This document shows, one piece after another, positions 23,097 through 30,629 of a DNA stretch of 39,107 nucleotides; the first letter of the stretch is position 1; each line of letters starts with the position of its first letter. The stretch is from a bacterium UBP1_UBA4783 (GTDB lineage: Bacteria; Krumholzibacteriota; Krumholzibacteriia; Krumholzibacteriales; Krumholzibacteriaceae). The notes under the pieces were generated by a model. That model did no database searches and was not told the origin of the DNA. It was given only the letters and a program-made list of their open reading frames with translations. The translations under genes were made by a program, and so were the position numbers. The stretch is taken from positions 776 through 39,882 of the forward strand of contig DHHB01000051.1 of assembly GCA_002403075.1 (NCBI GenBank), given 5' to 3'.

Positions 23097-24952
23097 GCGT
23101 TCCCGTTGTTCAAGCACGCCGCCGAATGAGGATCTTCCGCTTCCCCGAGCCCGCCCTGAAGATCCGAGGCGCGGAGCGCTTTGCTTCGTACGAGCTTGTC
23201 CCGGTCGCCGGCGAGCCTCGTCAGGATCTCGCGGGATTCCTGTCCGGGGACGTGCCGCAACGCCGTGATGGCGAGCAGCTTGTTCTGTCTCGCCCTGCCG
23301 CCGTTCAACGCAAACACCATCCGTGACTCCGCCATGCGTCGAAGCTGGGGCACGACGCTCGCGCCGGCCAGTTTCCCGAGAGTGCGGAACGAACGTTCCA
23401 GCTCTTCCATGCTCATGGCTTCGATATCCTGCTCGAAACACATGGAGATCACCTTGGCGACGATCGATGGATGTTTCAGCTCCTCGACGGCGGTGAGGGC
23501 GGTCATGCGCACGTCCTTGCTTCCGTCTCCGAGCAGCCGGCACAGCAGCAGCGCGGCTTCATCGTCCCCGATCTGCGTCAGATACGCGACCGCGCTGCCG
23601 CGCACCCGCGGATCCGGGGAAGAGATGATGTTCTCCACGACGGGGGGCACCTCGCGAGTCGCGCAGAGTTGCAGCAGGCGGATCGCGTCCTGCGCCTCGA
23701 GCGGATTGTCCAGCTTGAGGTCCTCGACGATCGGCATGATGTAGTCGCGCGCTATCGCGGCGAGGGATTCGCACACTTCAGCGTGGATCGAGGAATCGCT
23801 CGATGTCGCGAGTATCTCTCGCAACGCCGGGACGGCGTTGTTGCCGACCAAGCGGAAATACTCCAGGATTTCTTTGGTGTCCTTGCGTGTCCGGCCCGCC
23901 CTTTTCCCCAGGGCGAGCAGAAACGACGTGTTCGTGAGCTCGCACTTGATCCGTTGCGGCAACGATTCGAACCCCGTCCCCGCGTCGCCGCCTTCGTCCA
24001 TCGTTTTCTGAAGCTCGAGAGCGGCGATGAGCGACCGGATGTCCGATTCCTCCGCGATGGCGCGGACGAGGCGGTGAATGATGTCGAGGACGTCGCGGGC
24101 GACCGGCGCCGGGTTGCTCATCCGGGTGAAGTCGAGCATGGCGCCGAGAAGCCAGAGCAGCTTGTTCCGGTTCTTGACGGCGGCGAATCCCTGTCTCCAG
24201 ACCGCCAGCTCTTCCGGGCGCGTCGAGAACAGCGATTCCAGCAATTGCTGAAAATATCGCTCCCGCCCCTCTGCGCTTTCGCCCGGATGATCGCGCTCGA
24301 CGATGGCATGGAGATGCCGCGCGAGCGACTCGCTCGAACGGGAGATCAGCGCAGAATTGCCCCCGCCGCGGTTTTCGCCGGCCGACAGGCCGGGGTGATC
24401 GTCCGCGCGAAGCTGTTGCTCGCCGGATTCACCTCCGGATCCGCGCCCCGTGCCGGTCGACCCGTCGGCGCACTCGTCGAAGACGCGGTATGATATGTTC
24501 GCGAATTCCGCTTGCCACAACGAGCTCACGATATCGAGATGCGGCGACGGGAAGCAGATTTCGTTTCTGATCAGATCGACGAACTGCTCCAGTTCGCCGG
24601 AGCCCACGGTCGATTGGAATACGATTTCGCCGACGCCGTCTTTGTACAGCAGGAACGCGAGACTTTCCTTCTTGTCCCTGTTGTCGTAGACGGTCTCGCC
24701 GCGCCACTTGATCCGATACTGTTCGACGCCGAGCGACAGTTCTTTCTCGACCTGGAAAAACTCCCGAAGCGCGCCGTTGAACGCCTCCGCGAATCTCGCC
24801 ACGACGGGGCTGTTGCCGGCGTAAATCGTTTTCGCGTTGATAAACTTGGACAGCGCGGCGAAGATCGCGCGCACCTTCTCGAGGCTGCGGGAGTCGACTT
24901 CGGCGCCCCCGCGGGCCGTTGGCGATGCAGGATGAGTCTTCAAACCGTTCAT
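23093..24952 (-). CDS. HEAT-repeat protein coupled to the HD-GYP gene
   Basis: A 619-residue soluble protein from ATG 24952 (GAGGGG four bases upstream); the ATG at 24985 is less likely. Residues about 22-160 form a domain with YRIKWRGETVYDN and ELEQFVDLI that resembles the N-terminus of the following HD-GYP protein. A Gly/Ser-rich linker (about 165-205) follows, then an alpha-helical middle (about 205-380), then HEAT repeats to near residue 600 (for example VPALREILATSSDSSIHAEV, PDPRVRGSAVAYLTQIGDDE and SKDVRMTALTAVEELKHPS). HEAT solenoids bind proteins. Translational coupling to the HD-GYP gene suggests that the two act in a complex, perhaps in c-di-GMP signalling output; this is inference. 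Confidence 0.8.
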   Translation of the reverse strand: MNGLKTHPASPTARGGAEVDSRSLEKVRAIFAALSKFINAKTIYAGNSPVVARFAEAFNGALREFFQVEKELSLGVEQYRIKWRGETVYDNRDKKESLAFLLYKDGVGEIVFQSTVGSGELEQFVDLIRNEICFPSPHLDIVSSLWQAEFANISYRVFDECADGSTGTGRGSGGESGEQQLRADDHPGLSAGENRGGGNSALISRSSESLARHLHAIVERDHPGESAEGRERYFQQLLESLFSTRPEELAVWRQGFAAVKNRNKLLWLLGAMLDFTRMSNPAPVARDVLDIIHRLVRAIAEESDIRSLIAALELQKTMDEGGDAGTGFESLPQRIKCELTNTSFLLALGKRAGRTRKDTKEILEYFRLVGNNAVPALREILATSSDSSIHAEVCESLAAIARDYIMPIVEDLKLDNPLEAQDAIRLLQLCATREVPPVVENIISSPDPRVRGSAVAYLTQIGDDEAALLLCRLLGDGSKDVRMTALTAVEELKHPSIVAKVISMCFEQDIEAMSMEELERSFRTLGKLAGASVVPQLRRMAESRMVFALNGGRARQNKLLAITALRHVPGQESREILTRLAGDRDKLVRSKALRASDLQGGLGEAEDPHSAACLNNGNA

Positions 24953-24966
24953 GGATCCCCTCGATG

Positions 24967-25068
24967 CAATTAATGCATGATGCATGCCAGAGGATAATTG
25001 CCCGGACTCCAGCGATCGAGCTTCGCGGCGGAACTACATTCGTGCTTGGCAGATGCGCCAATTAATGC
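24967..25068. repeat. Repeated CAATTAATGC and TGCAT/ATGCA symmetry in a divergent promoter region
   Basis: CAATTAATGC occurs at 24967-24976 and again at 25059-25068, 92 bases apart, in the space between the HEAT and YeeE genes. The left copy runs into ATGCATGATGCAT, containing an inverted TGCAT/ATGCA pair. The right copy lies in the spacer of the YeeE promoter. A shared regulator site is possible. Confidence 0.4.
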
Positions 25069-25074
25069 TACATC
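25046..25074 (+). promoter_or_regulatory. Promoter of the YeeE/YedE pair
   Basis: TTGGCA (25046-25051), a 17-base spacer and TACATC (25069-25074) with TGC immediately before it, an extended -10 form. It starts about 50 bases ahead of the first YeeE gene. Confidence 0.5.
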
Positions 25075-25126
25075 ACGGTATGGGGCTTTGTTGTCGAATC
25101 GAGGTCGACCGACGGCGGGGGGTAGC

Positions 25127-25672
25127 ATGAAGATCGATAACTCGAAAGAGTGGCACTGGCTCGCGGGGGGACTCGCCGTTTCCGCGTTGTCGGTCGCCAC
25201 GTATTTCATCTTCGCCGCGATCGCCGGGCGCAATTATCCGTTCGGGATTACGGCGGGGTTCGGATACGTCGCCGGCCGATTCGGAAAGCTGTTCCCCGGC
25301 GCGGCGGACAATCCGGTCATCAAGAGGTTCGCTGAAAAGCCGGACGCCTTTATCGAGCTCTTCATCCTCGCGGGGCTCGTCATAGGCGGCTACGCCGCGT
25401 CCCGGCTCTCCGGAACGCGCTCTCCCGAGAACATCCCCGCTGTATGGGAGCGGTATCACGGCGGGAGCGCGGTCAAGCGGTATCTCTACGTTCTCGTCGG
25501 AAGCGTTCTGCTCGGCTACGGCGCCGCGCTCGCCGGAGGATGCACGACCGGAAACATCCTCCAGGGATGGGCGCATCTCTCCCTCGGCAGCATCGTCGCC
25601 GGGGCGTCGTTTTTCGCGGCGGGCATAGCCGTCGCGAAGATTCTCTATCCGAACGCGGGAGGACGGCCATGA
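25127..25672 (+). CDS. YeeE/YedE-family sulfur transporter half, first subunit
   Basis: A 181-residue membrane protein from ATG 25127 (GGGGGG upstream). About five hydrophobic helices are visible (WLAGGLAVSALSVATYFIF, FIELFILAGLVIGGYA, YLYVLVGSVLLGYGAALAGG, LGSIVAGASFFAAGIAVA). The key family motif AGGCTTGNILQGW carries the GGC cysteine used in YeeE/TsuA proteins to pass thiosulfate or another sulfur species across the inner membrane. E. coli YeeE is a single chain of about 350 residues; here the two halves are separate genes joined by an ATGA overlap, as in many paired YeeE/YedE loci. No TusA or rhodanese gene lies beside it. Confidence 0.88.
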   Translation: MKIDNSKEWHWLAGGLAVSALSVATYFIFAAIAGRNYPFGITAGFGYVAGRFGKLFPGAADNPVIKRFAEKPDAFIELFILAGLVIGGYAASRLSGTRSPENIPAVWERYHGGSAVKRYLYVLVGSVLLGYGAALAGGCTTGNILQGWAHLSLGSIVAGASFFAAGIAVAKILYPNAGGRP

Positions 25673-26211
25673 CGGCGGTATATGTCCTGTTCGGATCGGC
25701 GGTCGGCTTCGTTTTCGGCTACATTCTGACGAGAACGGGGATCACGAAATATCCGCGCGTCATGGGAATGCTGCTTCTGCGGGATTTCAAGATCCTCAAG
25801 TTCATGCTGACCGCGGTCACGGCGTCGATGATTCTGTTCTACCTCTTCAGCGATCTCGGCCTGCTGAAAGTCGTGCCGAAAAATCTCGATTGGGGCAAAC
25901 TCGTCGGCGGTCTCGTGTTCGGCGCGGGAATGGGCATTCTCGGCTACTGCCCGGGAACGATGGCCGCGAGGATCGGCGAGGGGAAAAAGGAAGCGATATT
26001 CGCCGCGTTCGGCATGTCGCTCGGGATATTCATCTACGCCCTGACGATCAGACCGGTGAGGGCGGCGCTGCTTTCGAACGAGATGAACGGCGATCTCTTC
26101 GCGCTGTTCGGACTGCACCGCTGGCTCGTCATCGCGATCGCGGCGGTCGTATTCGTTTCGATAATCGTGCTCGTCGACAGGAAATTCGACGACAACAGGG
26201 AGAATTTTTAG
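25669..26211 (+). CDS. YeeE/YedE-family transporter half, second subunit (DUF6691-like)
   Basis: A 180-residue membrane protein whose ATG overlaps the stop of its partner. It starts AVYVLFGSAVGFVFGYILTR and includes the conserved ILGYCPGTMAARIGEGKKEA, in which the GYCPGT cysteine corresponds to the second conserved Cys of the full-length family. Helices are also seen at FMLTAVTASMILFYLF, EAIFAAFGMSLGIFIYAL and WLVIAIAAVVFVSIIVLV. Together the two subunits should form one sulfur-compound transporter. The stop overlaps the end of the convergent zinc-ribbon gene by four bases. Confidence 0.88.
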   Translation: MTAVYVLFGSAVGFVFGYILTRTGITKYPRVMGMLLLRDFKILKFMLTAVTASMILFYLFSDLGLLKVVPKNLDWGKLVGGLVFGAGMGILGYCPGTMAARIGEGKKEAIFAAFGMSLGIFIYALTIRPVRAALLSNEMNGDLFALFGLHRWLVIAIAAVVFVSIIVLVDRKFDDNRENF

Positions 26212-27053
26212 ACGGTTCCGCCCGCCGGAACCTCGGCCGGCTCCACGAGCCGGCCCGAGATCCAGAACCCGCCGATGACGCTCACGAGCGAGGCGCTCCG
26301 CCGGCGGAACGGCAGCTCGACGAGGCGGAGCGGCCGCGCCGGCTCGAGATGTATCCGCTCGAGAAAATCCCCGTTGCTCTGGAGCGATTCGCCGAGCGTC
26401 GCGAAAAAGATGAAATCCATGATCGCGGCCGCTTCCCGCGCCGTGAGCGCGCAGAGCACGGGCTCGCCCGCGCCGTTCGAGCGTTCGATCGAGAACGCGG
26501 GCTGCGCGCGCGTCAGCAGCCTCCCGACCTTGAGATAGGCGTACGTGTTCGGCGACTTGAAGGCCGGAATGAACACGCGAAACGTCCCGAGCTCCTCGAG
26601 CCGCGCCGCGATGTGGCGGATTTCCGTCTGCGCGGGCGGCCGCTTCACGCTCGCCGCCTCCGCGACGAGGCGGGACCTCGCGCGGGCGGCGTCGGAGAGT
26701 GGATCGAGCAGCGCGAGCGGGTCGAGCTCGAGCCGCTCGCGCGGCGCGTTCGCCTCGAGGATGGCCTTGCTCGCGTTTCGAAGCTCGGCGACCGCCTCCT
26801 CGATCCGGCGCCGCAGCGCGGCGCCGTCGACGTCCGCGATCCAGAACGGGAGCCCGACGATCTCGTCCCCGGCGGGCGGCGTTTCCCCCGGAGCGATCGC
26901 GCGGTAGACGGTCAACGGCTCGAGCCTCTCCTCGTCGAGCACCCAGTAGCGGAAGCACGAGGGGCACTGGAAGGTCACGAGTTGACCCATGACGGGGAGC
27001 TCGCGCCCGCAATGGCCGCATTTCAAAGGCATGATGCCGAGCGTTTCGTGCAT
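26208..27053 (-). CDS. Zinc-ribbon protein, last gene of the SPFH operon
   Basis: A 281-residue protein from ATG 27053, one base after the stop of the preceding gene, with GAGG six bases upstream of the start. The N-terminus carries a CX2C-X14-CX2C zinc ribbon (Cys12, Cys15, Cys30, Cys33: CGHC and CPSC). It continues with LPFWIADVDGAALRRRIEEA and a long region of unknown fold (for example RVFIPAFKSPNTYAYLKVG and the nearby AAAIMDFIFFATLGESLQS). Unlike its two neighbours it has no clear membrane helix. I do not recognise a named family. The spacing of cysteines is identical to the other two small proteins in the operon, so common descent of the ribbon is likely. Confidence 0.65.
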   Translation of the reverse strand: MHETLGIMPLKCGHCGRELPVMGQLVTFQCPSCFRYWVLDEERLEPLTVYRAIAPGETPPAGDEIVGLPFWIADVDGAALRRRIEEAVAELRNASKAILEANAPRERLELDPLALLDPLSDAARARSRLVAEAASVKRPPAQTEIRHIAARLEELGTFRVFIPAFKSPNTYAYLKVGRLLTRAQPAFSIERSNGAGEPVLCALTAREAAAIMDFIFFATLGESLQSNGDFLERIHLEPARPLRLVELPFRRRSASLVSVIGGFWISGRLVEPAEVPAGGTV

Positions 27054-27054
27054 G

Positions 27055-28107
27055 TCAATCCTCGCCTCCGACGAGCATTCCCGCGCGGCACGCGATCCAT
27101 TCGTGGGGCGGGAGAAACGACTTCGCATGTATCGTGTCGATGACGTAGATCGCGACGAGCGGCGCCGCGACGAGCGGGAGCCACGCGGCGGCGAGCGCGG
27201 CGAGCGCCGCGGGCGCGAAGAAGAGACGCCGCGCGTTCACCCGCCGGCGGGCCGGGGCCTCGCCGCGGACGACGAGGCCGCTGCAGGCGTCGACCGTGAC
27301 GGCGTAGATGCGCTCCCCCCGGCGGTAGCGCAGGAGGTACACGGGGTAGTAGTAGAGCGAAAAGGTGTCGTCGAACAGATGGAAGCGGCTCGCGCGCACC
27401 CTCGTCGCGGCGGCCGCGGCGAAGTGCGCGACGTATCCCATGGCGTCGCGCCGGGCCGCGCGCTCGCTCCGCGTGGGGAGGGCGACCGTGTGCTCGCGCC
27501 GCCGCTTCGAGTCGAGGACGTCCCATTCGAGGAAATCGGTTCGAAACGAGATCCCCTGCAGCCCGAGGGAGGGGAGCACGCACGCGGGCGCGCTCCAGTC
27601 GATCCGCTTGAAGAGGAGGCGCGAGTACGGTGAGCGCTCCTCGCGCATCGTCGTGCGGACGTCGGTCGAGCGCGGATCGTCGGACGTCGTCTCCGCGCGG
27701 ACGACCTTCGTGCGCTCGCCCGAGAGCCAGCCCATGACCCGGCCGCGCAGCCGCCAGAACGGCACGTGGATGAGCCGCTGGTCGACGATCCCGGCCTCCC
27801 GCGCGCCGACGCGGCCGTTCGACCCCTCGGAAATCCAGCGGATCGCGGCGAGCCGGGCCTTGCCCGGCGTGATCTGGGGCTTCAGGATGAAGCTTCGAGT
27901 GCCGCGCGGCGCCGCGACGAGGAGCGCGGACCCGCAGTATCCGCAGCGGACGCTTTTCTCGCCCTCGTGGACGCGGAGCGCTCCGCCACAGTTGGGGCAG
28001 GAGGCGCCGAACGCGAGGGCGCGCCCGCGCGGTTTCGCGCCGCGTCGGAAGGTTCCCGGAGCCGCGACCGCCGCCCGCTCTCCGACGCTCCGTTCCACGG
28101 CCGTCAT
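27055..28107 (-). CDS. Zinc-ribbon membrane protein (YdjG-like) in the SPFH operon
   Basis: A 350-residue protein; ATG 28107 overlaps the upstream stop (ATGA). A basic, unstructured first 35 residues are followed by a CX2C-X14-CX2C zinc ribbon (Cys37, Cys40, Cys55, Cys58; CPNCGG and CGYCGS). The central 200 residues are probably soluble beta-rich (QRLIHVPFWRLRGRVMGWL, SLYYYPVYLLRYRRGERIY). Near residues 300-330 one or two hydrophobic helices occur (LFFAPAALAALAAAWLPLVAAPLVAIYV). Length and layout match Bacillus YdjG (zinc ribbon, soluble middle, C-terminal membrane anchor), which acts with YdjI; homology is suggested, not shown. Confidence 0.65.
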   Translation of the reverse strand: MTAVERSVGERAAVAAPGTFRRGAKPRGRALAFGASCPNCGGALRVHEGEKSVRCGYCGSALLVAAPRGTRSFILKPQITPGKARLAAIRWISEGSNGRVGAREAGIVDQRLIHVPFWRLRGRVMGWLSGERTKVVRAETTSDDPRSTDVRTTMREERSPYSRLLFKRIDWSAPACVLPSLGLQGISFRTDFLEWDVLDSKRRREHTVALPTRSERAARRDAMGYVAHFAAAAATRVRASRFHLFDDTFSLYYYPVYLLRYRRGERIYAVTVDACSGLVVRGEAPARRRVNARRLFFAPAALAALAAAWLPLVAAPLVAIYVIDTIHAKSFLPPHEWIACRAGMLVGGED

Positions 28108-28796
28108 TCCTTCGCGCGCTCGTACAGCGCGAACCCGAAATAGCCGATCGCCGCCGCGGCGGCGACCGCGGCGAACGATCCGAAAAATCCCGGCGTAACC
28201 TTGGCGATCGCGAAATATCCCGCGAAGAGCGCGGCGCCGGCGGCGACCGATCCGGCGTTCGCGCGTTTCGGACGCTCGGGAGGCAGCTCCTCCGCGACGA
28301 CCTGCCAGCTCTCGCCGACGACCGCGGCGCGGCCTCGCCAATCGCCCGCTTCATACGCGAACGAATAGACGGGAAGATGCACGACTCGCGACGCGCGGGG
28401 ATCGATTCCGTCCGGGGGGGCGACCCGATCCTTCGCGGCGTTTTCGTCGAAAAACCGGTATTCCCCAGCGGGGGGGTACGGGGCCGATTCGCGGGCGCGC
28501 CAGACGCGAGAGGCGGGGGCGAGGGTCAGCCTTCCGTCATCCGTTTCGATCGTCGAGAAGGGGACGAAGGAGAAATCGATCTCGACGCGCGTCGGCCGGC
28601 GGCGCCCCTTCTCCGCGAGATGAGACCGGAGCGACGCCTCCGCGGCCTTGTCGTCGCGCGTGTGCGAGAGGATGATGCGCTCGACGTCCTTCGGGCGCTC
28701 GAGAGCGAGGGACGCGCCGCAGAACGAGCAGGCGAGCATCGTCTCGCCGGGCTCGTACCGATTCTCTCCGCCGCAGAGACTGCATTGAACGAACAC
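28104..28796 (-). CDS. Zinc-ribbon protein with C-terminal membrane helices in the SPFH operon
   Basis: A 230-residue protein starting MFVQCSLCGG. The zinc ribbon is at the very N-terminus (Cys5, Cys8, Cys23, Cys26: CX2C-X14-CX2C). The middle has FSFVPFSTIETDDGRLTLAPA and VVHLPVYSFAYEAGDWRGRA, a pattern similar to the LPVYSF/VPFWRL stretch of the downstream neighbour. Two hydrophobic helices close the chain (AGSVAAGAALFAGYFAIA and FGSFAAVAAAAAIGYFGFAL). No enzyme motif is present. It lies 42 bases after the SPFH gene and overlaps the next gene by four bases, so the operon order is SPFH, this gene, YdjG-like gene, soluble zinc-ribbon gene. Confidence 0.65.
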   Translation of the reverse strand: MFVQCSLCGGENRYEPGETMLACSFCGASLALERPKDVERIILSHTRDDKAAEASLRSHLAEKGRRRPTRVEIDFSFVPFSTIETDDGRLTLAPASRVWRARESAPYPPAGEYRFFDENAAKDRVAPPDGIDPRASRVVHLPVYSFAYEAGDWRGRAAVVGESWQVVAEELPPERPKRANAGSVAAGAALFAGYFAIAKVTPGFFGSFAAVAAAAAIGYFGFALYERAKE

Positions 28797-28838
28797 GGGC
28801 CACCAGCTTCTCGACCGGACCGCCGCGCCGCGAGGGCG

Positions 28839-29897
28839 CTAGGCCTTCTCTTCTTCTATCTTCCTTCCGCAGTTCATGCAGAATTTCGCGCCGGCGGGAA
28901 CCTCCGCCTTGCAGCCGGGGCACGGGATCGCGCGGACGACCGGGGCGCCGCACGAGCCGCAGAATCGCGCGCCGGCCGGGACCTCGGCGCGGCATTTCGG
29001 ACAGGGGGAGGCCTCCTTCACGGCGACCGAGCCGCCTTTCATCCCCTGCGCGAGCATGCCCGGTATCATGAACCCGAGACCGGCGCCGACGCCGATCCCC
29101 ATTCCGCCGGCGGCGGCCGATCCCGCCCCGCCGTCGCCGCCGCTCGCCGCGGCGTCGCCCATCGCTTTCGCCGCCTTGAATTTGAAGAAACCGTCGAGAT
29201 CGCCGACCGCCGCGATGCCGCTTCGCTCGTCGATCATTTTCTGCACCTCGGGCGGCGGCGTGATCGAGCTCAGATAGAAGTTCTCGAGCGCCATGCCGTA
29301 CGCGCAGAAATCCCCGACGAGGCGCTCCTTGATCTCGACCGCGAGCTCGTCGTACTGGCGCGGCAGGTCGAAGATCGTGTCGAGCTTCTCGCCGAAGAGA
29401 TCGTTGATCCGCGCCACTATCACGTCGCGGAGGTAATCGCCGATCATCGCGCTCGTGTAGAACCCCTGCGTGCCGACGACCGTGTTGACGAAGAGCGCGG
29501 GCTCCGTGATCCTGAACGTGTAAACCCCGCACGCGCGCAGCCGCACGAGGCCGAGCTTCGAGTCCGTGAAGGCCACCGGATCCTTCGTCCCCCACTTCTG
29601 GTTGATGAAGTGCTTCATGTTTATAAAGAAGACCTCGGCGCGGAACGGGCTCTTGAATCCCCACGGGAGCGAGATGATCTTCGTGAGGATCGGGAGGTTC
29701 TTCGAGGTGAGGGTGTGGCGCCCGGGACCGAAGAGATCGAGCCCCTTGCCGTCCTTGAAGAAGACCGCCGACTGGTTGTCGCGCACGATGAGCTGGGCCC
29801 CGATCTTGATCTCCGCGGAGCCCTCCGGCGGTATGCGATGGACGATCTCGTCGCCGCCGAGATCGAACCACTCGAGCACTTCCATGAACTGAGACAT
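28839..29897 (-). CDS. SPFH-domain protein with two C-terminal zinc ribbons (YdjI/virion-core-like)
   Basis: A 352-residue protein; ATG 29897 follows GGGAGG at six bases and gives MSQFMEVLEWFD, the normal beginning of the YdjI-type SPFH family (upstream ATG 29945 rejected). Residues about 15-215 form the SPFH domain (IKIGAQLIVRDNQSAVFFKD, FGPGRHTLTSKNLPIL, FGEKLDTIFDLPRQYDELA, YGMALENFYLSSITPPPEVQ). A Gly/Ala/Met-rich linker (250-290) leads to two CX2C-X10-CX2C ribbons (Cys299/302/313/316 and Cys326/329/340/343). Bacillus YdjI assembles at membranes and helps recruit PspA with YdjG and YdjH. A membrane-surface scaffold for the three following zinc-ribbon proteins is the inferred role. Confidence 0.85.
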   Translation of the reverse strand: MSQFMEVLEWFDLGGDEIVHRIPPEGSAEIKIGAQLIVRDNQSAVFFKDGKGLDLFGPGRHTLTSKNLPILTKIISLPWGFKSPFRAEVFFINMKHFINQKWGTKDPVAFTDSKLGLVRLRACGVYTFRITEPALFVNTVVGTQGFYTSAMIGDYLRDVIVARINDLFGEKLDTIFDLPRQYDELAVEIKERLVGDFCAYGMALENFYLSSITPPPEVQKMIDERSGIAAVGDLDGFFKFKAAKAMGDAAASGGDGGAGSAAAGGMGIGVGAGLGFMIPGMLAQGMKGGSVAVKEASPCPKCRAEVPAGARFCGSCGAPVVRAIPCPGCKAEVPAGAKFCMNCGRKIEEEKA

Positions 29898-30055
29898 GTG
29901 AGCCTCCCGTCGCTTCGGATGGTATGCGTTCGTCGCGGGCGGCATGCCCGGCCGCCCGATACGCGGCGAACGAGCAAACGCGATGCCAAATCGTCGGTTA
30001 GCGCGACCTTCCCAGCCCGTTGCGGAGAGTCTCGTCGCCGTGCCCCTATATCCCG

Positions 30056-30084
30056 TTTCAATAAAAGGAGATATCCGCTATACT
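30056..30084 (+). promoter_or_regulatory. Candidate promoter of the small membrane protein gene
   Basis: TTTCAA (30056-30061), 17-base spacer, TATACT (30079-30084). The -10 is good and the -35 weak. It lies in the most AT-rich stretch of the divergent region opposite the SPFH operon. Confidence 0.45.
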
Positions 30085-30150
30085 GTTTCCGGGCGCTGGC
30101 GGGAGGCGGGGGCGTGCCGGTTCGCGGACCTGACACGAAAGGAGTCGGCC

Positions 30151-30528
30151 GTGACTCTCTTTGCGGCTTTCGGCATCGGGATCATCTTTCTCTTCATTCT
30201 CATGGTGCTCCTCGGCGGTCTCTTCATGTGGATCGCCGCCAAGATCGTCCGCGTCGAGAACTCGAGCTTCGGCCGCGCGCTCGTCGCGGCGATCGGCTCG
30301 AGCTTCATCTCGGTGCTCGCGGCTTTTCTCTTCAACCTCCTTCCCGTCATCGGCAACCTCTTCGGCTTCATCATCGGGCTCCTGCTCTCGATACTCGTCA
30401 TCAAGGCCGTGTTCGGGACCTCATTCGGCAAAGCGCTGCTCGTCTGGATATTCGATCTCATCGCGACCTTCATCGCCGTGGCGCTCGCGGCGATGCTCAT
30501 GGCGAGCTCGCTTCTCATCGGGTGCTGA
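30151..30528 (+). CDS. Small polytopic membrane protein
   Basis: A 125-residue protein starting at GTG 30151, six bases after AAAGGAG; longer in-frame starts to the left have no ribosome site and give non-membrane sequence. Four hydrophobic helices fill almost the entire chain (LFAAFGIGIIFLFILMVLLGG, ALVAAIGSSFISVLAAFLF, IGNLFGFIIGLLLSILVI, LVWIFDLIATFIAVALAAML), with short polar loops (KIVRVENSSFGRA). The layout resembles small membrane proteins often annotated as unknown. It is transcribed away from the SPFH operon from a shared intergenic region, so a link to that system is possible but not shown. Confidence 0.7.
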   Translation: MTLFAAFGIGIIFLFILMVLLGGLFMWIAAKIVRVENSSFGRALVAAIGSSFISVLAAFLFNLLPVIGNLFGFIIGLLLSILVIKAVFGTSFGKALLVWIFDLIATFIAVALAAMLMASSLLIGC

Positions 30529-30595
30529 GACGGGTCCTCGCGGGAGGGAGCACGGGAGGAATTTGGAGGTAGGGATTGAGAGGGAATTTGGCGCC

Positions 30596-30623
30596 TTGAC
30601 AACGGCGCCGCGTGTGATAAAAT
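30596..30623 (+). promoter_or_regulatory. Strong sigma-70 promoter ahead of a long leader
   Basis: TTGACA (30596-30601), a 16-base spacer and TAAAAT (30618-30623). The transcript should begin near 30630, about 285 bases before the methyltransferase start at 30915. Confidence 0.75.
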
Positions 30624-30629
30624 CCGGTG

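Noticed and set aside
28377..30572. A 731-codon + strand open frame across the SPFH operon
   Set aside because: Runs through two genes and a divergent promoter region; Arg/Asp/Glu-rich shadow with no motif.
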